From NCBI GenBank assembly GCA_033549305.1, contig JAWSUV010000020.1:1-31408 (forward strand): a stretch of DNA of 31,408 nt, written 5' to 3'. The position numbers and the translations under genes are program-made. The stretch comes from Anoxynatronum sp033549305. Its GTDB lineage: Bacteria > Bacillota > Clostridia > Peptostreptococcales > Tindalliaceae. The notes under the pieces were generated by a model. It saw only the letters and a program-made list of their open reading frames with translations, was not told the DNA's origin and ran no database searches. Of the stretch, positions 14,654-22,571 are shown piece by piece; within the stretch, counting starts at the first letter, position 1; every line of letters begins with the position of its first letter.

Positions 14654-15022
14654 ATGGAAAAGTTGTTTAAAACCCTGGGCGACCAGAACCGCCTGCGGAT
14701 TATCAATCTGCTAACGCATGATCAATTTTGCGTGTGTGAGCTGGAAGTCATTCTGCAGACCACACAATCCAATGTTTCCCGTCATTTATCCCGCTTACGG
14801 AACGAAGGAATCATTACCTATCACAAGAAAGCTCAATGGGTCTATTATTCCCTTTCTAAAAGCTTTGAGGGGGAACACCCGCTGCTCTTTCAATATCTCA
14901 AGCACAGAATGGCACAGGATCAAATTTTTCTCGACGATACACAGCGATTGGAGTGTTACAAAGCAAGCGGCGAAAACTGTGAAACTCTGAAAGATAAGGA
15001 AAATGTCATCTTTGCCAGCTAA
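14654..15022 (+). CDS. arsR: ArsR-family arsenic-responsive repressor
   Basis: This 122-residue winged-helix repressor starts after GAAGGAGGAG. FKTLGDQNRLRIINLL opens the ArsR fold, and the metal-binding helix reads CVCELEVIL (two cysteines, as in the ELCVCDL arsenite site of classical ArsR). The recognition helix TTQSNVSRHLSRLRNEGII follows. Arsenite binding to the CxC would release DNA. Extra C-terminal cysteines (LECYKASGENCE) may add a ligand. It heads the arsenic cluster and is followed by acr3, with a dyad over its own promoter. Confidence 0.9.
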   Translation: MEKLFKTLGDQNRLRIINLLTHDQFCVCELEVILQTTQSNVSRHLSRLRNEGIITYHKKAQWVYYSLSKSFEGEHPLLFQYLKHRMAQDQIFLDDTQRLECYKASGENCETLKDKENVIFAS

Positions 15023-15084
15023 CGAGGCTGTGAGAGATTCCATTCATCGCCAGTATCTGACAAATTCTACGGAGGTGTCCAGCA

Positions 15085-16170
15085 TTGGAAAAAGAACAAG
15101 CACAAGGCATTGGTTTTTTTGAACGTTATTTAACGGTTTGGGTGGCGGCCTGCATCGTGGTAGGGGTGGCCATCGGCCAGCTTTTACCCGTGGTCCCCGA
15201 AACGCTTAGCCGCTTTGAGTATGCACAGGTGTCAATCCCTGTGGCAATCCTCATCTGGCTGATGATTTACCCCATGATGCTGAAAATTGATTTCACCAGC
15301 ATTGTGGCGGCGACCAAAAAACCAAAGGGCTTAGTGGTGACCTGTGGAACCAACTGGCTGATCAAACCCTTTACCATGTATTTGATTGCCGCGTTTTTCC
15401 TGAAAGTGCTCTTTCAGAACTTGATCGCCCCTGATCTTGCTAATGAGTATTTGGCAGGTGCCGTGCTCTTGGGAGCTGCTCCCTGCACCGCCATGGTCTT
15501 TGTCTGGAGCCATCTGACAAAGGGCGACCCGGCCTACACGTTGGTACAGGTGGCTGTGAACGACCTGATTTTGTTGGTGGCCTTTACACCCATCGTGGCA
15601 TTCCTGCTGGGGATCAGTGATGTCTTCGTGCCATATGACACCCTGCTCCTCTCGGTGGTCCTTTTTATCGTCATCCCTCTCGCGGGAGGATATGTGTCAC
15701 GGAAGCAAATCATTCAAAAAAAAGGCCTGGACTATTTTGAAAATGTCTTCCTGAAAAAATTTGACAATGTCACCATTGTTGGGCTGCTCCTGACACTGAT
15801 CATTATATTCACCTTCCAGGGCGATGTAATCCTGTCCAACCCGTTGCACGTACTGCTCATAGCCATCCCGCTCACCATTCAGACTTTCTTCATCTTTTTC
15901 ATTGCCTATGGCTGGGCAAAGGTCTGGAAATTACCGCACAACATTGCGGCACCGGCAAGCATGATTGGTGCCAGTAACTTCTTTGAACTGGCAGTGGCAG
16001 TGGCCATTACTCTCTTTGGATTAACCTCCGGCGCTGCTTTGGCAACCGTGGTGGGGGTGCTGGTGGAGGTGCCGGTCATGCTGACCCTGGTGCGCATTGC
16101 CAATAAAACACGGCACTGGTTCCCGGAGGCGGCAGATGCAAGAGTGACCTCATCAAACCAAGTCGACTGA
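15085..16170 (+). CDS. acr3: ACR3-family arsenite efflux permease
   Basis: This 361-residue protein with about ten hydrophobic helices begins at TTG 15085, seven bases after GGAGGTG; no ATG start fits. Signatures of ACR3 include YPMMLKIDFTSI, GTNWLIKPFTMYLIA and the conserved-cysteine segment GAVLLGAAPCTAMVFVWSHLTKGDPAYTLVQVAVND. The C-terminal segment with GASNFFELAVAVAITLFG is also typical. It expels arsenite, driven by the membrane potential. Located directly downstream of arsR, it is the core resistance gene of this island. Confidence 0.93.
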   Translation: MEKEQAQGIGFFERYLTVWVAACIVVGVAIGQLLPVVPETLSRFEYAQVSIPVAILIWLMIYPMMLKIDFTSIVAATKKPKGLVVTCGTNWLIKPFTMYLIAAFFLKVLFQNLIAPDLANEYLAGAVLLGAAPCTAMVFVWSHLTKGDPAYTLVQVAVNDLILLVAFTPIVAFLLGISDVFVPYDTLLLSVVLFIVIPLAGGYVSRKQIIQKKGLDYFENVFLKKFDNVTIVGLLLTLIIIFTFQGDVILSNPLHVLLIAIPLTIQTFFIFFIAYGWAKVWKLPHNIAAPASMIGASNFFELAVAVAITLFGLTSGAALATVVGVLVEVPVMLTLVRIANKTRHWFPEAADARVTSSNQVD

Positions 16171-16183
16171 ACAGGGAGGAATC

Positions 16184-17032
16184 ATGATGTTGCTGGAAAA
16201 AATAATGATTTGCACCGATTTTTCTGAACCGTCAAAGCAGCTGCTCCATTGTCTGCCAGAAATGAAAACAGCCGGGCTGAAACATGTGGTGCTGATGCAT
16301 GTGGTGGATGTCTATTCTGCCGGTGGCAACGCCCTGGCTTTCCAGCAGAATAACCTGGAAAAGCTGCATGTGACCAGGGAAGAACTGGAAAAAATGGGCT
16401 TAACCGTCACCGTTGCCGTGCCCATTGGTTTTCCGGCGGAAGAAATCGAAAGAACGGCTGTCGAAGAAGATGTCTCGCTGATCCTCGTAGCTTCCCAGGG
16501 CAAGGGCTTTATCAGAAGCAGGTTCCTCGGAAGTACCACAGCTGACTTAATGCGTATTTCAACTGTTCCTTTGCTGATCGAAAAGTTCAAGGATCTTGAT
16601 GAAGACAATTGTGTCCTTTACTGCAAGGAAAAATTTGCCAAAGTATTGGTGCCAACTGATTTTTCGAAGTTTTCGATGAACGTGATCCAGAAGATCAAGC
16701 AATCTACATTCATTGGAGAAGTTGTGTTGGTTTCTGTAATTGAAACCAGCGGAAGCCAGGAAGCTTTTGAAAAAGAAAAAGCAGAGATCGAAGACAAGCT
16801 GAAAAAATTACAGTCAGCATTTACCGATAATGGCATCAAAGCCAGTTATCGCATGGGAGAAGGAACCGCTTCCAGAAATATCATTGACATTGGAGAACAG
16901 GAACAGGTCACACTCATTGCGTTTTCAAAAAGGGGTGCAGGAAGGGTCAGAGAATTACTGGTGGGCAGTACCGCAGAAGCCCTGGCAAGAAGGTCACAGG
17001 TACCGGTGATGATCTTCCCTGCCAACCGATAA
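16184..17032 (+). CDS. Tandem universal stress protein (UspA-type)
   Basis: The gene encodes 282 residues with two Usp domains. The first starts LEKIMICTDFSEPSKQLL, the second FAKVLVPTDFSKFSMNVI. Each ends with the nucleotide-binding glycine pattern: ASQGKGFIRSRFLGSTTADLM in the first, and SKRGAGRVRELLVGSTAEAL then VPVMIFP in the second. It follows acr3 by 13 bp and is probably co-transcribed. Two adjacent ATGs (16184 and 16187) fit; the second is better spaced from GGGAGG. Usp proteins next to ACR3 permeases are a recurring pairing, but the role here is unknown. Confidence 0.85.
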   Translation: MMLLEKIMICTDFSEPSKQLLHCLPEMKTAGLKHVVLMHVVDVYSAGGNALAFQQNNLEKLHVTREELEKMGLTVTVAVPIGFPAEEIERTAVEEDVSLILVASQGKGFIRSRFLGSTTADLMRISTVPLLIEKFKDLDEDNCVLYCKEKFAKVLVPTDFSKFSMNVIQKIKQSTFIGEVVLVSVIETSGSQEAFEKEKAEIEDKLKKLQSAFTDNGIKASYRMGEGTASRNIIDIGEQEQVTLIAFSKRGAGRVRELLVGSTAEALARRSQVPVMIFPANR

Positions 17033-17045
17033 CCAAATTTTAATC

Positions 17046-17411
17046 GTGTCAGAAGAACAGCTCAGCGGACCCTGCACCGAGGAAATGGCAGCCTTCGACA
17101 AATTCATCGATTTCATGGAAACCGATATCTATGACGTGGTGATCTTCGACACCGCTCCCGCCGGGCACACCCTGCGCCTCCTGGAACTGCCCATGGACTG
17201 GAGCAAACAAATTCAGCTGAAGGCAGGCTTATCGGCCTCCGTCAGTGAAGAAGACCTTCGGCAGAAAGCCCGGTTTGACAAAGTGATTGACATGATGAAG
17301 AACCAGGAGACGACTACCTTTTCGTTTGTCATGTACCCGGAGCGAACCCCGATTATTGAAGCGTTTCGGGCGTCCCACCGACCTCTGCGTGACAGCTGGG
17401 GTCGGTTTTAA
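17046..17411 (+). pseudogene. arsA: ArsA arsenite-ATPase fragment
   Basis: Only an internal slice of ArsA survives: EQLSGPCTEEMAAFDKFIDFM, then YDVVIFDTAPAGHTLRLLELP with the signal-transduction DTAPAGHT motif, and MYPERTPIIEAFRAS near the end. The N-terminal P-loop is missing. After RAS the frame runs into unrelated residues (HRPLRDSWGRF) and stops, far short of the usual 300-580 residues. It sits 13 bp after the Usp gene. It cannot be a working ATPase; it is the scar of an arsA deletion. Confidence 0.85.
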
Positions 17412-17464
17412 TGTTTTAGGATACGTTTTTACCCGATACGATTTACGTAAAGGATGCCGAAAAT

Positions 17465-17519
17465 TAGTTGACAAAGGAAACAAAATGCAGTAGACTAATA
17501 GTTGACGGTGGAAACTAAA
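17465..17519 (+). promoter_or_regulatory. marR promoter with duplicated operator-like boxes
   Basis: TTGACA (17468-17473) and TAGACT (17491-17496) are 17 bp apart. The box TAGTTGACnnnGGAAAC occurs twice, at 17465 and 17499 (34 bp apart). One copy overlaps the -35 box and the other lies just after the -10 box. The second copy has AGTT...AACT symmetry. This arrangement fits autoregulation by the MarR protein. Confidence 0.62.
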
Positions 17520-17538
17520 AGAGAATTGGGGGAAATCA

Positions 17539-17979
17539 ATGAACAACTGTATTCCGGAAATCTATCGCCTGATTCAGGACATTTCCTGGTATTTTGGCAA
17601 CCAGGGCTTCGATGGTGAATGCTGCGATGGGTTGAGCCTGGTGGAATACATGGCCCTGAAGAAAGCCTATGACACGCAGTATGTCTCCATGCAGGAACTG
17701 GGGGTGATGCTAAACATTAGCAAAAGCGGTATCAGCAAGGTCATCGACCGCCTGGAAGCAAGATCCTACATCAAACGGGAACAATCCGCCAGTGACGGGA
17801 GAGTGTGCTGTGTGCTGCCAACGGAAGAGGGAGTGGATGCGCTGACCAGAATAGCCGGCCGTTACAGTGATTATCTGCAGGAAACACTGAGCGCAATGGA
17901 ACCTCAATCGCTCCAGCGTATGGAAAAAAGCCTGCGGCTGCTCCTGGAAGCCATTCAACAAAAAGGATTCATAAAATAA
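17539..17979 (+). CDS. MarR-family regulator of the ArsP-like module
   Basis: This 146-residue protein has the MarR winged-helix core: YVSMQELGVMLNISKSGISKVIDRLEARSYIKREQSASDGR followed by the wing and LPTEEG. It carries two cysteine pairs, ECCDG near residue 28 and CC in the wing (GRVCCVLP), which could bind a thiophilic metalloid. It starts after TTGGGGG and lies directly upstream of the permease gene, with 24 bp between stop and the CTG start. Together with the boxes in its promoter, a role as arsenical-responsive repressor of the permease and DUF2703 genes is the simplest reading, though inferred. Confidence 0.8.
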   Translation: MNNCIPEIYRLIQDISWYFGNQGFDGECCDGLSLVEYMALKKAYDTQYVSMQELGVMLNISKSGISKVIDRLEARSYIKREQSASDGRVCCVLPTEEGVDALTRIAGRYSDYLQETLSAMEPQSLQRMEKSLRLLLEAIQQKGFIK

Positions 17980-18003
17980 CCCGACGACAAGGAGTGAGCA
18001 TCA

Positions 18004-18894
18004 CTGAACACCTTATGGGAAACTCTGCGCTATTTTCTGATCATCACCCTGGAACTTGCCGTACTCTTTATCGGGATCAGCACCATCGTGGCCCTGGCAC
18101 TTATGTATTTACCGGAAGAAAAAATCACCAACTGGATGGCGGGAAAAGGTATATTCGGCAATGTGGTGGGCGCCGTCTTTGGATCGCTCACCCCTTTTTG
18201 CGCCTGTTCCACCATTCCCATGACGCTTGGCTTCTTAAAAATGGGCATACCGTTTGGCGTGGTGATGTCCTTTGTGATTGCTTCTCCCTTACTCAACCCG
18301 ATCATCATTGCCATGATGGCAGCCCTCATGGGGCTGAAAATCACGGCAGTCTACTTTGCGGTTACCTTTATGGGAGCCGTGGTCTTTGGGATTATCCTGG
18401 AAAAAACCGGCGGGGTCAAACTGGTGAAGAATGTCCGTCTTAAATCCGGAGGCCATGATCAACAGGAAGAAATACCCACCGCATTTAAAGAAAAAATGAA
18501 AGTGGCGTTTATGAAAGCCTGGGAAGATTTTAGAAGTGTGCTGATGTATCTTCTTGTGGGAGTGGGGGTAGGTGCGGTCATCTACGGCTATCTTCCGGAA
18601 GAGTTAGTCTTAAGATTTGCAGGTCCGGGGAATCCCCTGGCCATTCCCGTGGCCGCCCTCATCGGGGTGCCTCTTTATATTCGGGCGGAGTCAGCCATCC
18701 CCATCGGGCTGGCACTGATGCAAAAAGGCATGAGCACCGGAACCGTGATTGCCCTGATTATAGGCGGTGCCGGCATGGCCATTCCGGAAATGAGCATGCT
18801 CGCCGGGATCTTTAAGAAGAAGCTGGTTGGTGCCGTGGTATCAGTGATTTTTTTCACTGCAGTCATTGGGGGATTTGTTTTTAATCTGATTTAA
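18004..18894 (+). CDS. ArsP/YraQ-family (DUF318) permease, probable CTG start
   Basis: This membrane protein of about 296 residues has the family hallmark GSLTPFCACSTIPMTLGFLKMGIPFGVVMSFVIASPLLNP and a second half with LIGVPLYIRAESAIPIG and GGAGMAIPEMSML. The first in-frame ATG is at 18088, but the frame is open upstream and encodes a typical first helix (LNTLWETLRYFLIITLELAVLFIGIS). That points to a CTG at 18004, nine bases after GGAG; homologues usually begin MNTLW-like. ArsP members export trivalent organoarsenicals. The context between a MarR regulator and DUF2703 supports a metalloid substrate. Confidence 0.83.
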   Translation: MNTLWETLRYFLIITLELAVLFIGISTIVALALMYLPEEKITNWMAGKGIFGNVVGAVFGSLTPFCACSTIPMTLGFLKMGIPFGVVMSFVIASPLLNPIIIAMMAALMGLKITAVYFAVTFMGAVVFGIILEKTGGVKLVKNVRLKSGGHDQQEEIPTAFKEKMKVAFMKAWEDFRSVLMYLLVGVGVGAVIYGYLPEELVLRFAGPGNPLAIPVAALIGVPLYIRAESAIPIGLALMQKGMSTGTVIALIIGGAGMAIPEMSMLAGIFKKKLVGAVVSVIFFTAVIGGFVFNLI

Positions 18895-18934
18895 TGGAGC
18901 AGAGAAGGATCCACATTGCAAAGGAGAATGTCCG

Positions 18935-19675
18935 ATGAAACATGAAGAAAAGAAAAAAGGGTTGTTTGGAAGCATATTTGGATCGGAGAAAGAAAAAAAC
19001 AGCTGTTGCCAGATCGAACTCGAAGAGTTAACGGAAGTGAACAGTGACCATGCAAGCGACAGCGACGCCACAGGTGAAAAGTTTAACATCACTGAGTCAC
19101 AGGAGCCACCAACAGATCTTTTGATTCAAGACAGCTGTTGCTCCGGCGGTTCCGGCTGTTGTGATATCTCAATGGATACTCCTGTTGATAAAAAACGGAT
19201 TGCTATTGACCTGTTATACCTGGACTTAAGTGTGTGTACACGGTGCCAGGGAGCGGATACCAGTCTTGATGATGCGCTGGCGGATGTTTCAAGGGTGCTG
19301 GAAGCGACTGGTGTGGACGTGGTTGTCAATAAAGTGCATGTGCTGACGGAGGAACTGGCGAAGAAATATGAATTTGTCAGTTCACCGACGATTCGTGTGA
19401 ATGGGCGTGATATCCAGCTGGAGGTCAAAGAAAGTCTTTGTGAATCCTGCGGTGATTTATGCGGAGATGAGGTGGATTGTCGTGTATGGGTATACCAGGG
19501 TCGGGAATACACGGTCCCGCCCAAAGCAATGATCACCGAGGCGATCCTGAAAGAAGTATACGGCAACAACGAAAGGGAAAAAGAAGAGCAGGAATATCAC
19601 ATGCCGGAAAACCTGAAACGGTTTTATGAAACCATGAAAAAGAAGAATGGCGGCATTTCAGAGGGGTGCTGTTAA
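18935..19675 (+). CDS. Cysteine-rich DUF2703 thioredoxin-like protein
   Basis: This 246-residue protein contains the DUF2703 core (about 88-210): LYLDLSVCTRCQGADTSLDDAL with CxxC at 101-104, a cis-proline-like SSPTI at 149-153, and the invariant-looking SLCESCGDLCGDEVDCRVW. It has 14 cysteines in all, including CC pairs at 24-25, 68-69, 75-76 and 245-246, which strongly suggests metal or arsenite binding. The N-terminal 85 residues and the C-terminal tail are extensions outside the core. It starts after AAAGGAG, 40 bp behind the ArsP-like permease. Possible roles are an arsenic chaperone or thiol reductase for the permease; no activity is established. Confidence 0.8.
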   Translation: MKHEEKKKGLFGSIFGSEKEKNSCCQIELEELTEVNSDHASDSDATGEKFNITESQEPPTDLLIQDSCCSGGSGCCDISMDTPVDKKRIAIDLLYLDLSVCTRCQGADTSLDDALADVSRVLEATGVDVVVNKVHVLTEELAKKYEFVSSPTIRVNGRDIQLEVKESLCESCGDLCGDEVDCRVWVYQGREYTVPPKAMITEAILKEVYGNNEREKEEQEYHMPENLKRFYETMKKKNGGISEGCC

Positions 19676-19689
19676 TCGAATATGAATTA

Positions 19690-19905
19690 AAGGACTTAAC
19701 CTCGCAGCTTCTGGCCATATCCAGACAGGGTTTCAGATCGTCCACCACCAACATTTACAGGGGTTCAGCCCGAAAGTCCGCATCATTTTTTCCAGGGCAT
19801 AGGGATTGGGCTTCCGCTGGGCCTCCTCCAGTTCCCGCCCGAAAATCCTGTCCGGGGGGATGGCCGCGTGATGCTGATCATCGCGGAGAATCTGGTCACT
19901 TTCTG
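19690..19905 (-). pseudogene. HAD-family phosphatase fragment, frameshifted
   Basis: On the minus strand one frame reads DRIFGRELEEAQRKPNPYALEKMMRTFG, the KP-motif region of HAD subfamily I phosphatases. After a one-base shift near 19750 another frame continues LVVDDLKPCLDMARSCEV, the motif-4 VDD. Both the nucleophile DxD region and the C-terminus are missing. It is a decayed remnant abutting the end of the DUF2703 gene. Confidence 0.65.
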
Positions 19906-20322
19906 TTCACTGGGATCCCAGCTCACATTGCCGCCCATTGCCTGGGCCACAAACCGCAGAGGGAGAAGGGTTCTGCCATTATCTATCATTGGCGGGGCGT
20001 CGAGACGGGATCGCACATCATTTACGAAGTGAATCGGTTTTCCCACCCGGAGAAGCGTGCGGTTCAAGCCTTTGTCACGAAGCACAAAGGGTCTTTCGTC
20101 GGAGCTCTCATCAGAAAATTCATCGGAAAATTCGTCAGAGAAATCGTAGCCTGTGTAATCAGAGATGCCGTCCGTATTTTCATCAGAGTCTTCATCATAA
20201 TTTTCGTCAGAAATCCCGTCGCTGACAGAAACCGGGAAAAACCCAGGTGGCTCATTAGGCAATCGATGAACATTTTTTGGCTGGTCTTTTGAAAGACCAA
20301 CAGCCGAAAAGTGAAAAGGCAA
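19906..20322 (-). pseudogene. Stalk-domain (copper amine oxidase N-type) protein fragment
   Basis: The minus-strand frame contains a Ser/Asp/Glu-rich repeat (SDEFSDEFSDESSDE, with earlier SDENYDEDSDENTDG). A stalk domain follows: GKPIHFVNDVRSRLDAPPMIDNGR, then TLLPLRFVAQAMGGNVSWDPSEQKVT. It has no signal peptide, and after EQKVT the frame runs into the HAD remnant, so both ends are lost. It is probably a truncated surface protein gene; an expressed short protein is possible but unlikely. Confidence 0.55.
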
Positions 20323-20352
20323 CCCTGCTTCTTAAGAAGGGTTGCCATTTTT
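20318..20352. terminator. Bidirectional intrinsic terminator
   Basis: GGCAACCCT (20318-20326) pairs with AGGGTTGCC (20338-20346). ATTTTT follows on the plus strand and TTTTCACTTTTC on the minus strand. It probably ends the YdeI-like gene on the minus strand. Confidence 0.8.
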
Positions 20353-20365
20353 AACGAAGGTGGAT

Positions 20366-20893
20366 TTATTCAAGAGCCAACAAGACGCCGTTTTTCGAGA
20401 TGGAAGTCTCCGTGCACCGGCTCAGATCAAAGCAGCAGGGTCGTTTTTTGCCGGACTGCAGCATGGAGCAGGTTGCCTCAATGCGCTTTTGACGGGTGGC
20501 CGCATTGCTGGTGAAACGGATCCAGCGGAGCCATTCCCAGCGCGCCCGAACCGTGACCCTGTTCCATTGATGAAGCGCCCCGGCGGCAGTTAGAGCCTCC
20601 TCCACATCCAGCGGCACATCGGGCTCAAACCAATCCTTCATCGGGGAAACCTCCAGAAACACCCGATCACCCACATCCGCCTGAGCGGCGTTGGACAAGG
20701 CATCACTCACCCTGAACCAGTGACTTCCCATACCGTCCGGCTCCAGCGGAGCTTCAAAGGGAATACCATTCATCGTTCCGCTGACCATCACCATGCCGCG
20801 GGAGGGCAATTCTTTGCTGGCGTTCATTGGGAATCGAAGGATTTGCCAGGTGTTGATGTCATAGAGACTGGTTTCAAACCGGATTTCATGCAT
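20366..20893 (-). CDS. DUF1905 / YdeI-OmpD-associated family protein
   Basis: This protein of about 175 residues has an N-terminal DUF1905 domain (ILRFPMNASKELPSRGMVMVSGTMNGIPFEAPLEPDGMGSHWFRV, then GDRVFLEVSP). The C-terminal YdeI-like part is recognised by WEWLRWIRFTSNAATRQKRIEATCSMLQSGKKRPCCFD. ATG 20893 is preferred to a GTG at 20902 because GGGAAAGAG is better spaced from it. The biochemical role of the family is unsettled (YdeI-type proteins have been linked to peptide or oxidative stress protection). It stands alone, with a terminator downstream. Confidence 0.8.
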   Translation of the reverse strand: MHEIRFETSLYDINTWQILRFPMNASKELPSRGMVMVSGTMNGIPFEAPLEPDGMGSHWFRVSDALSNAAQADVGDRVFLEVSPMKDWFEPDVPLDVEEALTAAGALHQWNRVTVRARWEWLRWIRFTSNAATRQKRIEATCSMLQSGKKRPCCFDLSRCTETSISKNGVLLALE

Positions 20894-21109
20894 CCTGATC
20901 ACTCTTTCCCATGAAAATCTGCCATCAAACCTTATAGTAGATAAGTAATACCCATTCGTGAATCAGTGTAAGCCGTCATTTAGAACTTCACCTGATCGGT
21001 TGATCATCTATTTTATCCATCCCGAGTGCAATTCATCCTTTCAGGGTGATTTGTTTCTAGACAGTCAGCGACCTATTCCAATTTGGAACGGGTAATCGTT
21101 AAACCGGAA

Positions 21110-21138
21110 TTGTTCGAATGATCAAAAAATGGTATAGT
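21110..21138 (+). promoter_or_regulatory. Promoter of the CoA-transferase gene
   Basis: TTGTTC (21110-21115) and TATAGT (21133-21138) are 17 bp apart. The leader to the start codon is about 120 bases. The rest of 20894-21262 shows no gene or strong structure. Confidence 0.65.
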
Positions 21139-21262
21139 CAACCCAGATATCCTGTCTGACCTGTTATTCGGGTTCATCACGATGAATTCTGGAAAACGAT
21201 TGCACTGGTATTTTTATATCCCGTGACAACCAGGATAACAATAAGCAAAGGAGTGATCATGA

Positions 21263-22453
21263 ATGGCGAAAGCATTGGAAGGCGTACGGGTATTGGATCT
21301 CACGCAGTATTTATCTGGTCCTCATGGCACATCGGTACTTTGTGAGCTTGGAGCTGAGATTGTAAAGGTGGAGCGGCCGGGATCCGGTGAACCGGAACGG
21401 AAAGCCGCACCAATGACGCCAAAGGGTGAATCGTATCAGTTCATTGCGTATAACCGGGGGAAGAAGAGCGTCACGCTGAATCTGAAGAACCCGGAAGGGC
21501 TTGAGATCGCCAAAAAAATGGTGGCCCGATGTGATGTGCTTGTCGAAAATTTTGCTCCCGGTGTCCTGGAGCGCCTGGGTCTTGGTTATGAAGTGGCCAA
21601 AGAAATAAACCCCGGCATTATCTATGCCTCCATTTCCGGTTTCGGCCAGACGGGTCCCCGCCGTGACGAGATCACCTACGATATGGTGGGCCAGGCCATG
21701 GGAGGGCTCATGAGTGTCACCGGCTATGAAGGTGGAGAGCCACTCAAGGCAGGCATTTCCCTTGCCGACTATATGGGAGGTTATAACGCTGCCATTGCCA
21801 TCCTGGCTGCACTGCATTACAAAAATGTCACGGGGGAAGGGCAGTACATTGATATTTCCATGCAGGACAGTATCTGGGCCATGGTTTTCCCTGATCGCGC
21901 CAATTACTTTGATACACTGGTTCCGCCTCAGCGAATCGGCAACCGGCTCAGCAGTTCTTCACCCTTCGGATCCTATCATGCCAGGGACGGCTATGTGGTG
22001 ATCTGTACCATAACGGACGGCCAGTGGCAGAATGTCCTCAAGGCCATTGAACGGGAAGACCTGTGCGACGATGAACGATTTATCACCCGGGTGCAGAGGG
22101 CAAAAAACATGGAAGAAGTTGAAAGCCTGGTGAACGACTGGCTGAAGGACAGAACCGTCGAGGAAGCTCTTGCGGTCTTGAAGAAATGCAAGGTTCCCGC
22201 TTCTTCGGTTCCCACCTTTGAGCAGGTGGTTAATGATCCCCAGATCCAGCATCGGGAAATGATCGTTGAAGTGGAGCAGCCAATCTCCGGGAAAGTCAAA
22301 GTGGGCGGATCCGTATACAAAATGTCGAAGACGCCGGGGAACCGAAAGCTTTCCATCCCCCTGGTGGGCGAGCATAACCAGGAAATCTATGGGGATTTAC
22401 TGGGTCTTGATCCGGAAGAAATGGAGCGGCTCAAAAGAGAAGGGACCATCTAA
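21263..22453 (+). CDS. CaiB/BaiF family CoA-transferase (class III)
   Basis: This 396-residue protein moves CoA between carboxylic acids. It opens with LEGVRVLDLTQYLSGPHGTSVLCELGAEIVKVERPGSGEPER and YNRGKKSVTLNLKNPEG, has DVLVENFAPGVLERLGLGYE and the catalytic aspartate in SLADYMGGYNAAIAILAAL, and ends with the usual small domain. The length is typical. Start 21263 (ATGGCG) is required by frame; the ATG at 21259 is out of frame. It is transcribed alone between its own promoter and a terminator, so no partner acyl-CoA enzymes reveal the substrate (formyl, carnitine or aromatic acids are all possible in the family). Confidence 0.9.
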   Translation: MAKALEGVRVLDLTQYLSGPHGTSVLCELGAEIVKVERPGSGEPERKAAPMTPKGESYQFIAYNRGKKSVTLNLKNPEGLEIAKKMVARCDVLVENFAPGVLERLGLGYEVAKEINPGIIYASISGFGQTGPRRDEITYDMVGQAMGGLMSVTGYEGGEPLKAGISLADYMGGYNAAIAILAALHYKNVTGEGQYIDISMQDSIWAMVFPDRANYFDTLVPPQRIGNRLSSSSPFGSYHARDGYVVICTITDGQWQNVLKAIEREDLCDDERFITRVQRAKNMEEVESLVNDWLKDRTVEEALAVLKKCKVPASSVPTFEQVVNDPQIQHREMIVEVEQPISGKVKVGGSVYKMSKTPGNRKLSIPLVGEHNQEIYGDLLGLDPEEMERLKREGTI

Positions 22454-22528
22454 AAAGCTTTTTCTGAGGAATGCACCGGTTTATCTGTTTACATGCAGGG
22501 TAATCATCCAATAACAAGACCGTCAAAG

Positions 22529-22548
22529 CCGGCCTTTGGGCCGGTTTT
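22529..22548 (+). terminator. Intrinsic terminator after the CoA-transferase gene
   Basis: CCGGCC (22529-22534), loop TTTG(G) and GGCCGG (22539-22544), followed by TTTT. Confidence 0.75.
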
Positions 22549-22571
22549 GTGATGTGAAAAAGGTGATCATC

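Noticed and set aside
17994..18443. Plus-strand ORF with GTG start overlapping the permease start
   Set aside because: It is in the wrong frame; the ArsP-like signature lies in the frame from 18004.
19666..20292. Plus-strand ORF after the DUF2703 gene
   Set aside because: It is the complement of recognisable stalk-domain and HAD fragments on the minus strand and has no motifs of its own.
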